Below are positions 34,833 to 43,275 of a stretch of DNA of 64,000 nt, piece by piece. This DNA is from Tabrizicola fusiformis. Lineage in GTDB: Bacteria > Pseudomonadota > Alphaproteobacteria > Rhodobacterales > Rhodobacteraceae. Position 1 is the stretch's first letter; every line of letters begins with the position of its first letter. The notes beneath the pieces are model-generated. The model made no database searches and was not told the origin of the DNA. It saw nothing but the letters and a program-made list of their open reading frames with translations. The translations under genes and the position numbers were made by a program. Where the stretch lies: positions 1 to 64,000 of the forward strand of contig NZ_JABUHN010000003.1 in NCBI RefSeq assembly GCF_013328815.1, given 5' to 3'.

Positions 34833-36379
34833 GCGCCCAGCCTTTTCGCCGCAAGATACCCCGAACCGCCGCCCAGCCCCGGGCCGGGATGGGTCGAGGC
34901 GCCGATATGGATCAGCCCGCGCACCTTGTCCGCCGCATGGGGATAGGGCCGCCAGAGGAAGAACTGGTCGATGCCGCATTGCCCGCCATAGGGATCGCCG
35001 CCGACAAGGTTGACGTTCATCCGTTCCAGATCGGCGGGCGAACAGGCGGTCCGGGCCAGCTTGATCTGGTCAAAGTCTTTGATATGGCGCGCAAGAATGG
35101 CCTCGATCCGGTCGGCGAACGCCTCTTTGGCGCTGTCCCAGTCGGTCGCCGCTATCTCGCCCGCCGCATCGCCCTTGATCACGCGGGGCGCATCGGGGAT
35201 TTGCAGCCAGAGGATGGCCTTGCCTTCGGGGCAGCGTGCGGGGTCCAGCCGGCTGGGCTGGCCGACGCAGATCGTCGGCGCCGCCGGGAACAGGCCCCGC
35301 TCCGCCTCATTCGCGGATTTCGAGACGGAATCGATGCCATCGGCCAGATGGATCAGCGCCACATCCTCAAGCCCCGGGGTCAGCCATTCAGGCGCCCGGT
35401 CCAGCGCGTAATGCAGTTGGAAATCGCCGCGACCATGGCGGAATTTCCGCGCCGCCGCCTGATCTTCGGGCAGGTTCACCTCGCGCAGCAGGCGGTTCTG
35501 CAACTGCCCCGGCGCCACCGAGGCGAGGACCGAGGCGCAGGGAATCACCTCGCCCCCGGTCAAGGCGACGCCCGTCACCTTGCCGTCCTTCACCACGATC
35601 TGGTCCACATCGGCGCCGGTGCGGAAGGTGCCGCCCTGTTCCTCGATCAGCGCGCGAAAGGCCGCCACCGCCTGCCCCGCACCGCCCTTGGCAATCGGCG
35701 CCCCGGCGGCCTCAAGTGCAAAGGCAATCACCTTGCCCATCTGGCCGGAATAGGTGCTTTCCGGTGTCAGCCCGCAATGCAGCACCCAAGGCGCGAACAG
35801 CGCCTGCGCCAAGGGGCTTTGATACGAGGTTTCCAGCCAGCCGCGCGCCGGGGTCAAAGCCTGCCCGAACCACGCCGCCAGCCCGCGCAGGCCCCGCTTG
35901 CGCGCCTGCCCGAACAGCAGTTTCGCGGTGCCCCAGCTCCACAGATTGCCGCCGAGAAGCGCAAAGAGAAACGGCGCATCCGCCCCGATCCCGCCGGTAT
36001 CCGCCGACAGCGCCGCACCATCCCCCGGCGCCAGCGCCTCGAACGCCGCGACATTCGCCGCATGGTCCATCGTCAGAACCAGCGACGACCCATCCGGCCG
36101 CAAAACCGCAGTCGGATGGGCGGTGTGGCAATAGTCAAAGCCATGCCGCGCCAGATGGGGGCCAAGGGTGGCCCCCGCCGGGCTTGTCATGAACAGCACA
36201 AAGGTTGCGGCCATCACATCATGCTGAAAACCGGGCAACGTGATTTCAGCGCTGTGCAGACAACCGCCCAGACGCTCTTCCCGCTCCAGCACCAGCACCT
36301 TTCGGCCCTTGAGCGACAGCAAAGCCGCCGCCACAAGGCCGTTGATGCCTGACCCGATGATGACGTGATCCGGCCGCAT
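34829..36379 (-). CDS. FAD-dependent oxidoreductase, phytoene desaturase-like
   Basis: 516 aa from ATG 36379, four bp after the cyclase stop. N-terminal dinucleotide fold HVIIGSGINGLVAAALLSLK followed by VLEREERLGGCLHSAEITLPG; C-terminal GLIHIGASTHPGPGLGGGSG closes the FAD site, as in the CrtI/amine-oxidase superfamily. There is no signal peptide or carotenoid gene nearby. A paralogue sits divergently at 37331, and both may oxidise or desaturate a nitrogen heterocycle in the indole-isatin route, for example dioxindole to isatin. That role is inference from position only. Confidence 0.82.
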   Translation of the reverse strand: MRPDHVIIGSGINGLVAAALLSLKGRKVLVLEREERLGGCLHSAEITLPGFQHDVMAATFVLFMTSPAGATLGPHLARHGFDYCHTAHPTAVLRPDGSSLVLTMDHAANVAAFEALAPGDGAALSADTGGIGADAPFLFALLGGNLWSWGTAKLLFGQARKRGLRGLAAWFGQALTPARGWLETSYQSPLAQALFAPWVLHCGLTPESTYSGQMGKVIAFALEAAGAPIAKGGAGQAVAAFRALIEEQGGTFRTGADVDQIVVKDGKVTGVALTGGEVIPCASVLASVAPGQLQNRLLREVNLPEDQAAARKFRHGRGDFQLHYALDRAPEWLTPGLEDVALIHLADGIDSVSKSANEAERGLFPAAPTICVGQPSRLDPARCPEGKAILWLQIPDAPRVIKGDAAGEIAATDWDSAKEAFADRIEAILARHIKDFDQIKLARTACSPADLERMNVNLVGGDPYGGQCGIDQFFLWRPYPHAADKVRGLIHIGASTHPGPGLGGGSGYLAAKRLGA

Positions 36380-36383
36380 CGCC

Positions 36384-37175
36384 TTATGCCTTCGGCACGA
36401 GGGCCAGCGCCCGGATGGGCGAGCCGGTGCCGCGCTTGATCTTGAGCGGAGCCGCAATCAGGATGGCACCCTTCGGCGGCAGCTTGCCCAGATTGGCAAG
36501 GCTGGCCAGACCAAAGCGGTTGTTGGCGTGCAACAGGTTATGCGCCGGATAGGGCGGGGTCATGCCGCCCGCCTGCCCCGCATCGGTGCCGATGCACTGG
36601 CTGCCCCAGCCGACGATGCCCTTGGCGATCAGGTATTGAATGACCTCGGGGGTCGGGCCGGGGGTATGGGGGCCGGTTTCGTTGGCATTCAGGAAGGCCG
36701 CCTCGTCATCGGCGAACCTGTCCCAGTCCGAGCGCAGGACAACCCATTCACCTTCGTTGATCGGGCCATGCTTGGCCTCCCAATCCTGCACATGGGCGAC
36801 GGTCAGCAGGAAGTCCGGGTCGGCGGCGCATTCACGGCTGAAATCCAGCACGTTGACCGGCGCCACCAGCCGCTGCACGTCCAGCGAATCGGTATAGCCG
36901 TCTGGATATTCCTTGCCGGTGATCCAGTGATGCGGCGCGTCGAAATGGGTGCCGGAATGTTCGCCCAGTTCCAGCCAGTTCCAGGCCCAGAACGGCCCGT
37001 CCTGATCATATTCGCTGATCCGGTGAATCTTGATCGGCGGGGTGTCCTTGGCGAAATCCGGCGGCAATTTCAGAAGCGGGGTTTCCGGCCCCAGCACGCC
37101 CGAGCAATCCACCACCTCGACCCCACCCGAGGCCAGTAGGCCCGCAAGCTGGGTCAACACAGTTGCTGATGTCAT
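36384..37175 (-). CDS. Isatin hydrolase-type cyclase family protein
   Basis: 263 aa with ribosome site GGGAG. The metal motif HSGTHFDAPHHW (about residues 73-84) is that of the cyclase family (HxGTHxDxPxH). The additional segments VVDCSGVLGPETPLLKLPP, WVVLRSDWDRF, GWGSQCIGTDAGQAGG and the end GTGSPIRALALVPKA are what I recall of the Mn-dependent isatin hydrolase of Labrenzia aggregata, and it is longer than kynurenine formamidases of about 210 aa. It should hydrolyse isatin to isatinate. It is first in the operon with an FAD oxidoreductase, MarR and IorAB, which could process isatinate further. Confidence 0.82.
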   Translation of the reverse strand: MTSATVLTQLAGLLASGGVEVVDCSGVLGPETPLLKLPPDFAKDTPPIKIHRISEYDQDGPFWAWNWLELGEHSGTHFDAPHHWITGKEYPDGYTDSLDVQRLVAPVNVLDFSRECAADPDFLLTVAHVQDWEAKHGPINEGEWVVLRSDWDRFADDEAAFLNANETGPHTPGPTPEVIQYLIAKGIVGWGSQCIGTDAGQAGGMTPPYPAHNLLHANNRFGLASLANLGKLPPKGAILIAAPLKIKRGTGSPIRALALVPKA

Positions 37176-37279
37176 GTCACTCTCCCTGTCGCGCGTTTCG
37201 CGCCTGTTTCGTGGAGACGGAGGGAAGACGGAAAGAAGACGCCCTCTTGCCCGCCGCCGGTGAGAATCATGCTAGACAG

Positions 37280-37300
37280 ATTTAAATGCATTTGCAAATA
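37280..37300. promoter_or_regulatory. Overlapping palindromes in the divergent isatin-operon promoter region
   Basis: AAATGCATTT (37284-37293) and ATTTGCAAAT (37290-37299) are perfect 10-bp palindromes overlapping by four bases, in an AT-rich patch between the cyclase gene (minus strand) and the FAD oxidoreductase gene (plus strand). MarR-type regulators commonly bind such sequences, and one is encoded in the operon. The binder is inferred. Confidence 0.55.
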
Positions 37301-37330
37301 TCATCGCAACGATAAACGGGGAGACACGAT

Positions 37331-38896
37331 TTGACGCAGTTCGACGCCGTGCTGATCGGTGCGGGCCACAACAGCTTGGCAGCCGCCCTGCATCTGGCCG
37401 CCAAAGGCTGGCGGGTGGCGGTCTTTGAACAGGCGGCAGAACCGGGGGGCGCGGTGAAGACCGGGGAATATACCCTGCCCGGCTTTCGCCATGACTGGGC
37501 GGCGATGAACCTGTCCCTCTTCGCCGGAAGCCCGTTTTTCAAGCAGTATGGGGCCGAACTGACCGGGCACGGCTGCGCCTTCGCGCCGGTGTCGCGGCCG
37601 TTCTCGTCGTCCTTCTCGGATGGCAACTGGCTGGGCGTTTCGACTGATCTTGAGGAAACAGCGACGCAGATCGCCCGCATTTCCGCCGCCGATGCCGCGA
37701 CCTGGCGCAGCCTTGTCGCCGGCTTCGGGGCGCAGGCGCCGCATCTGTTCGGGCTTCTGGGCAGCCCGATGAAAACCCGTGCGCTTGCATATTTCATGTT
37801 TAAAACGTTCCGCGCCAAGGGCTTGGCCGGAACGATGGATTTCACCCGCTTTCTGCTCTCCTCCCCGCGCCAGTGGCTGGAAGAAACCTTTGTCCATCCG
37901 CAGACCCGCGCCCTGCTGGGCGCTTGGGGGATGCATCTGGACTTTGCCCCCGATATCGCGGGCGGCGCGATGTTTCCCTATCTTGAAGGCATGGCCGGGC
38001 AGGCGTTCGGCATGGCGATCGGCGCGGGCGGGGCGGATACGATCGTCAAGGCGCTGGTCGCAGCCATCCGGGCGCGCGGCGGCGTGGTGGAATGCAACGC
38101 CCCGGTGGCGCGCGTGCTGCGCGAAGGCGGGCGGGCTTCGGGCGTGGAGCTGGCCGACGGGCGGGTGATCAAGGCGGCCAAGGCGGTGATTGCCGGTGTC
38201 GCACCGCGCGCCCTGCCCCGGCTGACCGGGGCCACCACACCCACCTTTGACGGCGCGATGACCCGCTATGCCCATGCGCCCGGCACGATGATGATTCATC
38301 TGGCGATGGACGGCCTGCCCGACTGGCGGGCGGGCACCGCGCTGCAACGCTTTGCCTATGTGCATCTGGGCGACAGCCTTGACCAGATGGCCGAGGTCTA
38401 TGCGCAGGCCAAGGCAGGGCTGTTGCCCGCGCGCCCCCTGCTGGTGGTGGGTCAGCCGACCGTGGTGGACCCCTCCCGCGCGCCCGAAGGCAAGCATGTG
38501 CTGTGGGTGCAGGTCCGCATGGCGCCGGGCACGATCACCGGCGACGCGGCGGGGCAGATCGCGGCGGCCGACTGGGCCAGCGCCGCCGAACCCTTTGCCG
38601 AACGGGCGCTGGATATTCTGGACTCCCACGCGCCGGGCACGCGGGCGAAAATCCTCGCCCGCCGCATCGTCACCCCGGCCGAGCTTGAGGCGGATAACCC
38701 CAATCTCGTCGGCGGCGATCAGGTCTGCGGCAGCCACCACCTTGCGCAGAACTTCCTCTTCCGCCCGGCGCGGAGCCATGCCGATGGCACAACCCCGGTG
38801 CCGGGATTGCATCTGACCGGGGCCGCCGTCTGGCCCGGGGCGGGAACCGGGGCGGGGCCGGGGTATCTTCTGGCCCGCAAGCTTGCCGGAAACTGA
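37331..38896 (+). CDS. FAD-dependent oxidoreductase, phytoene desaturase-like (TTG start)
   Basis: 521 aa. The start is TTG 37331, placed eight bases after GGGGAG; no ATG is available before the FAD motif AVLIGAGHNSLAAALHLAAK. Next come VFEQAAEPGGAVKTGEYTLPG and, at the end, LHLTGAAVWPGAGTGAGPGY, completing the CrtI-like FAD fold. It is clearly a paralogue of the protein encoded at 34829-36379, with similar length and segment order (MVHRQ-like central part differs). It leads the ABC importer genes, 34 bp upstream of the binding protein, so it may act on the imported compound. Confidence 0.82.
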   Translation: MTQFDAVLIGAGHNSLAAALHLAAKGWRVAVFEQAAEPGGAVKTGEYTLPGFRHDWAAMNLSLFAGSPFFKQYGAELTGHGCAFAPVSRPFSSSFSDGNWLGVSTDLEETATQIARISAADAATWRSLVAGFGAQAPHLFGLLGSPMKTRALAYFMFKTFRAKGLAGTMDFTRFLLSSPRQWLEETFVHPQTRALLGAWGMHLDFAPDIAGGAMFPYLEGMAGQAFGMAIGAGGADTIVKALVAAIRARGGVVECNAPVARVLREGGRASGVELADGRVIKAAKAVIAGVAPRALPRLTGATTPTFDGAMTRYAHAPGTMMIHLAMDGLPDWRAGTALQRFAYVHLGDSLDQMAEVYAQAKAGLLPARPLLVVGQPTVVDPSRAPEGKHVLWVQVRMAPGTITGDAAGQIAAADWASAAEPFAERALDILDSHAPGTRAKILARRIVTPAELEADNPNLVGGDQVCGSHHLAQNFLFRPARSHADGTTPVPGLHLTGAAVWPGAGTGAGPGYLLARKLAGN

Positions 38897-38929
38897 ACGA
38901 AAACAATGACAACCAACAGGGAAACGACC

Positions 38930-40453
38930 ATGAACCTCAACCGCCGCAGCCTTTTGAAGCTGTCCACCGCCGCCATGGCGCTGGGCATCACGGGCCTGCC
39001 CGCCCGCGCCCAAGCCATTGACGAGCTGGTGATCGCCTATAACGTCACCCTGCCCTCCTGGGATCCGACCGTGGGTCCGAGCGCGGTGAACCCCACGATT
39101 CAGGGCCTCTATCAGTCGGTCTTCGACCAATACATCCTGCAACAGCCCGACCTGAAACCGGCGCCGGGCCTGCTGACCGAATGGGGCTGGAGCGAGGACA
39201 AGAAACAGGTCTGGATGACCGTGCGCGAAGGCGTGAAATGGCATGACGGCTCGGACTTCACCGCCGAGGATGTGGCGTGGAGCCTTGCCCGCGTCGCCAA
39301 CCCCGAAACCGGCAGCCCGATTCAGTTCGTCTGGGGCACGCTGGCCAATCACCGGGTTGAAGGCAACAAGGTCATCGCCGATGTGACCCAGTTCGATCCG
39401 ACGATCTTCAAATGGATGTATTTCCTGACCGGCTATGTCCTGCCGAAAGCCTATTACGAAAAAGTCGGCGCCGAAGGGTTCGAGGCCGCCCCGATCGGCA
39501 CCGGCCCCTATATGGTCGAGAAATTCGAGCGCAATGCCTTCGTGCGGCTGAAGGCCAATGAAAACTATTGGGGCGGCGCACCCGAGTTCAAGACCGTGAC
39601 GATCAAGTTCGTGCCCGACGCCGCCGCCCGGGTGGCGGAAGTGGAATCGGGCAATGCCCATGTCACGCTGGAAATGCCTTATGAGGAATACGACCGTCTG
39701 AAGGGCGGGCCGCTGGCCGGGGTCGCCACCCCGATTTCGGATATCGGGATGATCTTCCTCAACGATATCGAGGTGATGACCGACCCGAACGTGCGCAAGG
39801 CCGCCGCCCATGCCATCGACAAGCAGACCATCATCGACCGGCTGCTGTCGGGATACGGCGTCAAGATCGACACGCTGCAAACCCCGGAGTATGAGGCTTA
39901 TGACCCCTCGATCACCGTGGAATACAGCCCTGAAAAGGCGGTGGAGCTGCTGGCGGCCTCGGGCTACTCTGTTGATAATCCGGTGAAGTTCAAGATCCAG
40001 ACCACCAAGGGCTTCAAGCCCAAGGATTACGAGATGATCCAGGCCATCGTGGGCCTGTGGCGCAAGGTGGGGATCGAGGCGGAAATCGAAGTCTACGAAA
40101 TCGCCAAGCACTACGAGCTGCGCGCGGCAGATCAGCTTGCCCCGGCCGCCTTCTACAACTGGGGCAATTCGGTGGGCGACCCCACGACCTCGACCGGCTT
40201 TGCCATGTTCGGCCCCAGCCCGCATTCGGTCTGGGACGGGCAGGATCTGATCGACATGATCGGCCCCTTGTGGGGCGAGGCGGATGAGGCCAAGCGGATT
40301 GCAGGCTGGAAAGCGGTGGACAAGTTCGTTGCCGAAAACGCGCTGGCCATCCCGCTTCTGCAATATGTGCAGCCGATCCTGCACGCGCCGGGTGTGGTGG
40401 TGACGCCCCATGCCTCGGGCGCGCTGTTGCCGCATCTGATGAAGCGGGCGTAA
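38930..40453 (+). CDS. ABC transporter substrate-binding protein, Opp/Dpp family (SBP_bac_5)
   Basis: 507 aa from ATG 38930. The signal sequence NLNRRSLLKLSTAAMALG has a twin-arginine look (RRSLLK) and ends ARAQA. Family blocks include WHDGSDFTAEDVAWSLAR, GTGPYMVEKFERN and RKAAAHAIDKQTIIDRLL. It is exported and should capture a peptide or a larger heterocyclic or aromatic solute for the permeases encoded next. The genetic link with the isatin operon suggests an indole-related compound, unproven. Confidence 0.9.
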   Translation: MNLNRRSLLKLSTAAMALGITGLPARAQAIDELVIAYNVTLPSWDPTVGPSAVNPTIQGLYQSVFDQYILQQPDLKPAPGLLTEWGWSEDKKQVWMTVREGVKWHDGSDFTAEDVAWSLARVANPETGSPIQFVWGTLANHRVEGNKVIADVTQFDPTIFKWMYFLTGYVLPKAYYEKVGAEGFEAAPIGTGPYMVEKFERNAFVRLKANENYWGGAPEFKTVTIKFVPDAAARVAEVESGNAHVTLEMPYEEYDRLKGGPLAGVATPISDIGMIFLNDIEVMTDPNVRKAAAHAIDKQTIIDRLLSGYGVKIDTLQTPEYEAYDPSITVEYSPEKAVELLAASGYSVDNPVKFKIQTTKGFKPKDYEMIQAIVGLWRKVGIEAEIEVYEIAKHYELRAADQLAPAAFYNWGNSVGDPTTSTGFAMFGPSPHSVWDGQDLIDMIGPLWGEADEAKRIAGWKAVDKFVAENALAIPLLQYVQPILHAPGVVVTPHASGALLPHLMKRA

Positions 40454-40475
40454 GCGCGGCCAAGGGCGGACCGGG

Positions 40476-40525
40476 GGTTTCACACCCCCGGACCCCCGTG
40501 GGATATTTTCAGACAGATAAAAGGG
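40476..40525 (+). repeat. Hairpin plus GGGATATTT-like dispersed repeat
   Basis: CCGGGGGTTT-cac-ACCCCCGG is a hairpin followed by GTGGGATATTTTCAGACAGA and TAAAAGG. It lies in the 101-bp gap between the binding-protein gene and the first permease gene, where it could protect or attenuate the binding-protein part of the message. Confidence 0.7.
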
Positions 40526-40554
40526 CTTGCGGGCCTTTCTTTTGGGGCGGGCGG

Positions 40555-41565
40555 ATGCGGCTTTTGCGGACCTTTCTGATGCGGCTGGCGACGACGGCGG
40601 TGACGCTGTTCGGGGTGGCCGTGATCGTTTTCGTGGTGATCCGGGTGGTGCCCGGCAATCCCATTGCCATGATGCTGCCGCCCGGCGCGACCGAGGCGGA
40701 TGTGGCACGGCTTTCGGCGCTCTACGGGCTGGACAAATCCATTCCGCAGCAATTCCTGATCTGGGCGGGCGGCGTGTTGCAGGGCGATTTCGGCACCTCG
40801 ATCACCACGCGGCAGCCGGTGCTGGCGCTGGTCTTGGGCCGGTTGCCGGCCACGCTGGAATTGTCGGTGATGGCGCTGGTGATGGCGGTGATCATCGGCG
40901 GCTTTGCCGCGCTGACCGGCACGCGGCTGCGCGGCACCCGGACCGAGGGGGCGATCGACGTGGCCAATGGCATGGCGCTGTCGGTGCCGGATTTCCTCTG
41001 GGGGCTGGTGCTTATCCTGATGTTCGGGGTGCTGGTGCCGATATTTCACATCTCGGGCCGGGTAACGCCCAGTCTGGACCTGCCCTTCGTCACCAATTTC
41101 TACCTGTTCGAAAGCCTGATCCGGCTGCGGCTGGACCTGTGGGCCGACATCGTGGCGCATATGTTCATGCCGGCGCTGGCGCTGGCGATCCCGCTTTCGG
41201 CGATCATCGGGCAGCTCCTGAAGCAGAGCCTGAAGGAAACCATGCATCTGGATTATGTGACGCTTTCCCGCACCAAGGGTTACGGCGAGAACCATGTGAT
41301 CCTGCGCGAGGCGCTGCCCAATGCCATCCTGCCGACGCTGACGCTGGTGGGGGTGCAGTTCACCTTTCTGATCGGCGGCACGGTGATCATCGAGCGGCTG
41401 TTTTCCTATGAGGGGCTTGGCAATATGGCCATTGATGCGGTGATCAACCGCGACCTGCCGCTGATTCAGGGCATCGTGATCCTGTTCGCGGCGATCTTTA
41501 CCGCAGTTAATCTGCTGGTCGATCTGGCCTATGCCGCGCTGAACCCGAGGTTGCGCCATGCTTGA
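40555..41565 (+). CDS. ABC transporter permease, DppB-like
   Basis: 336 aa from ATG 40555. About six membrane helices; N-terminal VIVFVVIRVVPGNPIAMMLP, GDFGTSITTRQPV, and the ATPase-contact loop ... YVTLSRTKGYGENHVILREA with LPNAILPTLTLVG, ending in IERLFSYEGLGNMAIDAV. These are standard for the DppB/OppB family. It overlaps the next permease start by eight bases. Confidence 0.93.
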   Translation: MRLLRTFLMRLATTAVTLFGVAVIVFVVIRVVPGNPIAMMLPPGATEADVARLSALYGLDKSIPQQFLIWAGGVLQGDFGTSITTRQPVLALVLGRLPATLELSVMALVMAVIIGGFAALTGTRLRGTRTEGAIDVANGMALSVPDFLWGLVLILMFGVLVPIFHISGRVTPSLDLPFVTNFYLFESLIRLRLDLWADIVAHMFMPALALAIPLSAIIGQLLKQSLKETMHLDYVTLSRTKGYGENHVILREALPNAILPTLTLVGVQFTFLIGGTVIIERLFSYEGLGNMAIDAVINRDLPLIQGIVILFAAIFTAVNLLVDLAYAALNPRLRHA

Positions 41566-42409
41566 CGGCCGGGGAAGTGTGAAACGCCGGGCCGGGGCGC
41601 GGCTGTGGCTGTCGGCGGGCTGGCTTGCGGTGCTGGTGCTGGCGGCGCTGCTGGCGCCGTGGATCACGCCGAAAGACCCTTTGGCGCAGGATCTGTTTTT
41701 GGGCCGTCTGCCGCCCTTCTGGGAGACGGGGGCCGAGCCGGGCTATTACCTTGGCACCGATAGTCTGGGGCGCGATGTTCTCAGCCGCATTCTTTATGGC
41801 GCGCGGCTGGCGCTGATCGTGGCGCTGGTGGCGGGGTCGATCACCTGCCTCTTGGGCGCCGGGCTGGGCCTGCTGGCGGGGTTCCTGCGTGGTTGGGTGG
41901 ATGTGCTGATCAGCCGGTTCATCGACATCTGGATGGCCTTTCCGCCGGTGCTGTTTTCCATCCTGCTGATCGCCGTGATCGGGCCGGGGCTGGGGTCGAT
42001 CATCCTTGCCATCGTGATCATCGACTGGACACGCTTTGCCCGGGTGGTGCGGGCCGAAGCCATGGCGCAGGGGGCAATGGATTACGTCGCTTCGGCCCGG
42101 GTGGCGGGGCGCGGGCGGCTGGGCATCATGCTGCGGGAAATCCTGCCGAACGTGCTGCCGACCATCGTCGTCCTCCTGACGCTGGAGATGGGGATTGCGG
42201 TGATCGTCGAGGCCATTCTTTCCTTCGTGAACCTGTCAATCTCCACCGATGACCCGACCTGGGGCGGCATGATCGCCGAGGGGCGGGCCGCCGTCTATCA
42301 GGCGTGGTGGGTGCTGGTCTTCCCGCTGATCACATTGTTCCTGACCGTCCTGAGCTTTTCCCAATTGGGTGAGGGGCTCAAGGACCGCTTCGACCCGGTG
42401 CTGCGATGA
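41558..42409 (+). CDS. ABC transporter permease, DppC-like
   Basis: 283 aa. N-terminal helix then PGYYLGTDSLGRDVLSRILY, the hallmark of DppC/OppC, and the ATPase-contact loop MDYVASARVAGRGRLGIMLR followed by EILPNVLPTI. C-terminal DDPTWGGMIAEGR. Partner of the preceding permease. The four-base overlap with the following ATPase gene shows co-translation. Confidence 0.93.
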   Translation: MLDGRGSVKRRAGARLWLSAGWLAVLVLAALLAPWITPKDPLAQDLFLGRLPPFWETGAEPGYYLGTDSLGRDVLSRILYGARLALIVALVAGSITCLLGAGLGLLAGFLRGWVDVLISRFIDIWMAFPPVLFSILLIAVIGPGLGSIILAIVIIDWTRFARVVRAEAMAQGAMDYVASARVAGRGRLGIMLREILPNVLPTIVVLLTLEMGIAVIVEAILSFVNLSISTDDPTWGGMIAEGRAAVYQAWWVLVFPLITLFLTVLSFSQLGEGLKDRFDPVLR

Positions 42410-43275
42410 GCTATCTTGAGATTGACCGGCTTTCGGTGCGGCTGAGGGGGGGCGGGCCGCTGTTGCGGCAGGTCTCGCTGACCGTGGCGGCGGGCGAGGT
42501 GCGCGGGCTGGTGGGCGAAAGCGGCGCCGGCAAGTCGATGATCGGCAAGGCGGTTCTGGGCATCCTGCCGCGTTCAACCGAAATAACGGCGGGGCGAATC
42601 GTGCTGGACGGGGTGGACCTGTTGACCCTGCCCCCGGCAGAGCGGCGGCGGCGGATCGGCGCCACCTGCGCGCTGATCCCGCAAGACCCGCTGACGGCGC
42701 TGAACCCCTCGCGCCGGATCGGGCCGCAGATCACCGATCGTCTGGTGGACATTCTGGGCTGGCCGCGCGTCAGGGCCGAGGCGCGGGCGCGCGAACTGCT
42801 GGCCGAGGTGTATATTCCCGACCCCGAGCGGGTGATGCGGTCCTATCCACATGAGCTTTCGGGCGGGATGCGGCAGCGGATCCTGATCGCATCGGCCTTT
42901 GCCGCCGAGCCGAAGCTGATCGTCGCGGATGAGCCGACGACGGCGCTGGATGTGACGGTGCAAAAGCAGATCCTCAAGCTGATCAAGGAGATGCAAGAGC
43001 GGCATGGCACGGCGCTGCTTTTTGTCACCCATGACCTTGGCGTGGTGTCGAAGGTCTGCCAGAGCCTGTCGGTGCTGTATGCCGGGCTGGTGGTGGAGGA
43101 TTGCGCGGTGCGCGATTTCTTCCGCGCGCCGGGCCATGCCTATTCGGCGGCCCTGTTGGCCGCCACCCCGAAATACACCGATGCCGTGGCCAGTCTGACC
43201 CCGGTTCCCGACACGGTGATTGCCGCCGTGCGGGCCGAAGTGGCCGCAGCCGACCGGAGGATGTCCCATGGCTGA
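42406..43275 (+). CDS. ABC transporter ATP-binding protein, DppD-like
   Basis: 289 aa. Walker A GLVGESGAGKSMIGKAVLG, Q-loop IPQDPLTALNPSRRIG, signature HELSGGMRQRILIASAF, Walker B LIVADEPTTALDV and switch His FVTHDLGVVSK are all intact. It energises the importer together with the next ATPase, whose start overlaps its stop by eight bases. Confidence 0.93.
   Translation: MSYLEIDRLSVRLRGGGPLLRQVSLTVAAGEVRGLVGESGAGKSMIGKAVLGILPRSTEITAGRIVLDGVDLLTLPPAERRRRIGATCALIPQDPLTALNPSRRIGPQITDRLVDILGWPRVRAEARARELLAEVYIPDPERVMRSYPHELSGGMRQRILIASAFAAEPKLIVADEPTTALDVTVQKQILKLIKEMQERHGTALLFVTHDLGVVSKVCQSLSVLYAGLVVEDCAVRDFFRAPGHAYSAALLAATPKYTDAVASLTPVPDTVIAAVRAEVAAADRRMSHG

Noticed and set aside
36384-37175. 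Kynurenine formamidase (KynB) instead of isatin hydrolase
   Set aside because: The metal motif is shared, but the protein is about 50 residues longer than KynB and carries the HHW and GWGSQCIGTDAGQAGG segments I associate with isatin hydrolase; no kynureninase or tryptophan dioxygenase gene is nearby.
37301-40708. Very long minus-strand open frame (1135 codons) opposite the FAD oxidoreductase and binding-protein genes
   Set aside because: It is a composition artefact of GC-rich DNA: rich in Arg, Gly, His and Gln with no domain, and it lies antisense to two well-supported genes.
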